Assembly: GCA_026413225.1 (NCBI GenBank)
Contig: CM048553.1
Location: forward strand, 142,174,690-142,238,689
From: Otis tarda
Lineage: Eukaryota > Chordata > Aves > Otidiformes > Otididae
Direction of reading: 5' to 3'
Length of the DNA stretch: 64,000 bases
Both the position numbers and the translations under genes were made by a program. Shown in pieces: positions 61,391-64,000 of the stretch. Numbering within the stretch: position 1 is the stretch's first letter; each line of letters begins with the position of its first letter. The notes beneath the pieces are model-generated. The model was given only the letters and a program-made list of their open reading frames with translations, did not search any database and was not told where the DNA came from.

Positions 61391-64000
61391 CAAGGAAATC
61401 AGAAGGGGGAAGACGAAACTCTCCCTCTAAGTCAGTTGCAGAAAAAAAAAGAACAATCCTCAAAGAATATAAATGAAACTAATCTCTGACAAATGGCATG
61501 CAGTGACAACTCCTCTGTCACAAGGCAGAACTGAAGGAGCCTGTGACCATCTGCTCCTCATGCCCATGGGAGCATGAAGAGTCATGAGATGCACGCATTT
61601 CCCCAGTGGGCACTGCTGTGCCAAAAAAACCCAGCCTGAGCCACGTGAGATGGTCAGGCACCTTCCACTCACATTCAAAGCAAAACAGAAACAGCTCTGA
61701 AAAATCTGCATGTGAAGTGGAAAGCAGGTAAACCTCACTCCCTTTATTCACAGTGCAGACTTTGAAAGAGAAAGCAACTGTGAGACATCCACAGTAAGAG
61801 CAGCAGACACAGCCATGCTTTGCCAAGCTGTGCACAGGTTAGCGAGCGTGGCCAGATCACTGCCATGAGCCCTTGCGTTGGCCGGAGCCTCAGGACAGGC
61901 ATACCTCGCCTGTGCTTTAAAACAGGCACACCAAAATGCCTCTGACATATGGGGGGATGGCTCACCATGAGGCAAAATAATAAACTTGAAGCAGGCAAAC
62001 AGTTGCTCTCTGTAAACAAAAACCAACAACAAACAGAATCCCAGAACTGCTGGAAGCCAAATGTTGAATAAGCAAGACCAGAAAATAAATCTCCCCCAGT
62101 CCATTCTGGCCTTGTGGAGGAAGTATCCTGTTTTCTGTCCAACAGCTTTTTAGTCTGCACGGTCCTCTAAAGAAGGATCTCTCCTTTCCATCATCTCAGA
62201 CATCAAACTGTGAGTCTGCTCTTCCCTGAAACTCCCTAGCTCATCCACACACTGTGGCTTCCCTGTATGCTGGATCTCCCCCTTCCTCTCTGCCCTGTCC
62301 TAAACTACTTACACTTCTCCCAGCTGAGTCACCTCATCCCATCTCCAGGCATGGAAACTTGACCTGTTCAGCCAGGCTGATGTAAAGAGACCCTCCTCCC
62401 TGCTGCTCTGCCATGCCTTTTTAAATAAAACGTGCAGTACATCGTGTCCACAGACAGGTGTGAACGTTCCTAACCTGTTTGTCGCTCACATTTACTAACA
62501 CAAGGACTTCTCCCTCAGGCACATAAACTTCCCAAATCAAAGAAAATGAAACTGTAATGTCGAATAATATGACTGCAGATCCAGAACTTGTTTGGCATCT
62601 GTTGTGTTTAAATATTTTTTTTCTTCATGGTTACATTCATAATTTCAGAATTAACTGTTCTTGCAAAGTCTTTATTCACCCCAAGAATAATAATCTTACA
62701 TGAAGATACTCATTACTGCTTCCAATCCTTCTGCCAACTGCTCTTGAATTTCCCTTCATTCTTTGTAAATATTTCAAGGGCAACTATCTCTTTGTAAACA
62801 AAACACTAGGCTTTCCCTGTTTGTCTTGGCTAGCATAACTGTGTTTATGAATGTAGCTAAACTTCTGCTTTATGACTAGAAAATACCCTCAATGTTCATC
62901 TTTCTACTAATAAATATTTTTTGTTGTACTTGGACGGACAATAGAAAGACAACACCAAAAACCCACCCCACTCCAGAGTAGCATCTTTTGCAATATTCCT
63001 TAAGTTTCTTATAACTTTTGCATTATTTCCATTCATTCCTATGCCAAAAAGCAACTCTACGTAACTCTCCAGTCAACAGGGATTGTGCCTGAAAGGTCAC
63101 AATATGTCTTACCAAACTGAGATGATGACTCTTGATTTATAGTCCCCCATCCACATTCCAGAGAGATTTGCACAACGGGGAACCAGTCTTAAAAGCAGAG
63201 TTTGAAAGCTTACGTGTGTTCTTCCTTCATTCCCCAGACTCTGATGACACCCTTACTGCTCCAACAGCTATTGTGGTCAATCTGAAATTTTAATGCTACT
63301 TGCAACATTGCTATGCAGTGACCACTGTCTGCAGACAACCAGCAAAATCTAGAAACCTATGTCAGGCTTGATCTGCTTCATCAAATCACCCTAAGTCCAA
63401 CTGTGAGTGGAAACCATGGCTTTGCCTCAGTTCCCCTGTCACATGGCAAGAGGGGCTGAGTATCACAGACTGCATCAAAGCAAAGTCCCCGTGCATACCA
63501 GGCTGATGGCTTTGCTCTGCTCTCTGGGAGAAGTGTAGTGTCCACCTGTGATGAGGAGGAACATGAGGGACACAGAGGGTGTGCCCATGTTTGGGTTTTC
63601 AGGAGAGGAAAGTTCCTTGTTTCAGGCTGGTGCATCCTGAACCGTGGAGCACTGTGCTGAGCCCTGCAGCTCCCTGCCCATGCGGCCACTCTGCTCTCTT
63701 CCAGTTGTGGTCACTCAGGATGCATAGAGAAGCTGGTGTCTGAAAAGGATCAGAAGTTGTGTGAAACATCCTTGAATACTGTAGGAAGTCTGCTGCCAGC
63801 TACAAAATGCAACTGTTTCATCTGCTCAGCCTCTACATCTACCACGTTGCAGAGTCTTTCAGAAAAACATCCTACCAAGCATGCCTTCTCTGTAGGGAAC
63901 CTGTGGGACATCTCTCTACTGGTCATTGTAGTAAAAATACTAAATGTTAAAAGTTTTATTGTATTAATTCTGGATGTTTCTATGATCTTGGAAAACAAAA
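61391..64000. other. Unique non-coding sequence
   Basis: No supported gene or clear transposon. Reading frames of up to 138 codons on the minus strand (61744-62160) overlap another frame and contain no recognisable domain. AT-rich and otherwise plain. Confidence 0.55.

Noticed and set aside
1..64000. tRNA, rRNA, snRNA genes, CRISPR arrays or bacterial operons
   Set aside because: No cloverleaf-like or conserved RNA core sequence, no regularly spaced direct repeats and no closely packed long reading frames were seen by eye. A covariance-model scan was not possible.

Overview
This window looks like non-coding DNA from a bird genome, probably a neoavian species. The evidence is the repeats: several 5'-truncated CR1 LINE fragments with the avian CR1 3' end (short ATTCTATG-type repeats) and three solo LTRs of avian endogenous-retrovirus type. 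The rest is mostly unique, moderately AT-rich sequence with few repeats. I see no confident protein-coding gene, no rRNA or tRNA gene, no CRISPR array and no bacterial-type gene organisation. The open reading frames are short, overlap on both strands, and are about as long and as numerous as chance predicts for 64 kb of six-frame sequence. The longest lie antisense in GC-rich LTR repeats or on the pyrimidine strand of a purine-rich tract. The window is best read as intergenic or long-intron sequence.

Layout. 1-25.6 kb: unique sequence with two short CR1 tails (2636-2851 plus, 12353-12510 minus), a C-rich degenerate tandem array (16906-17016) followed about 120 bp later by a TA-rich tract (17140-17245), and a few small tandem duplications. 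25.7-26.7 kb: a solo LTR split by a 0.4 kb CR1 insertion on the opposite strand. 26.7-46.7 kb: unique sequence with an old, degraded CR1 copy near 42.0-42.2 kb. 46.7-52.9 kb: the repeat-rich part, with two closely similar solo LTRs in opposite orientation (46685-47815 plus, 51231-52340 minus), each with its own perfect 5-bp target-site duplication, and a CR1 fragment (52411-52894) starting 70 bp past the second. 52.9-64 kb: unique sequence with an ancient CR1/L3-like remnant at about 60985-61390, a purine-rich tract near 59.6-59.9 kb and a local CpG-rich patch near 54.55-54.76 kb.

No genes act together here in any way I can show. The best-supported history is a series of insertions: ancient CR1-like copies, then the 25.7 kb LTR and the CR1 inside it, and the relatively young inverted LTR pair. 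I list several short segments with good splice-site context or coding-like codons as unproven candidate exons, because one RNA-seq or cross-species comparison would settle them. I did not find a convincing undescribed biological system.
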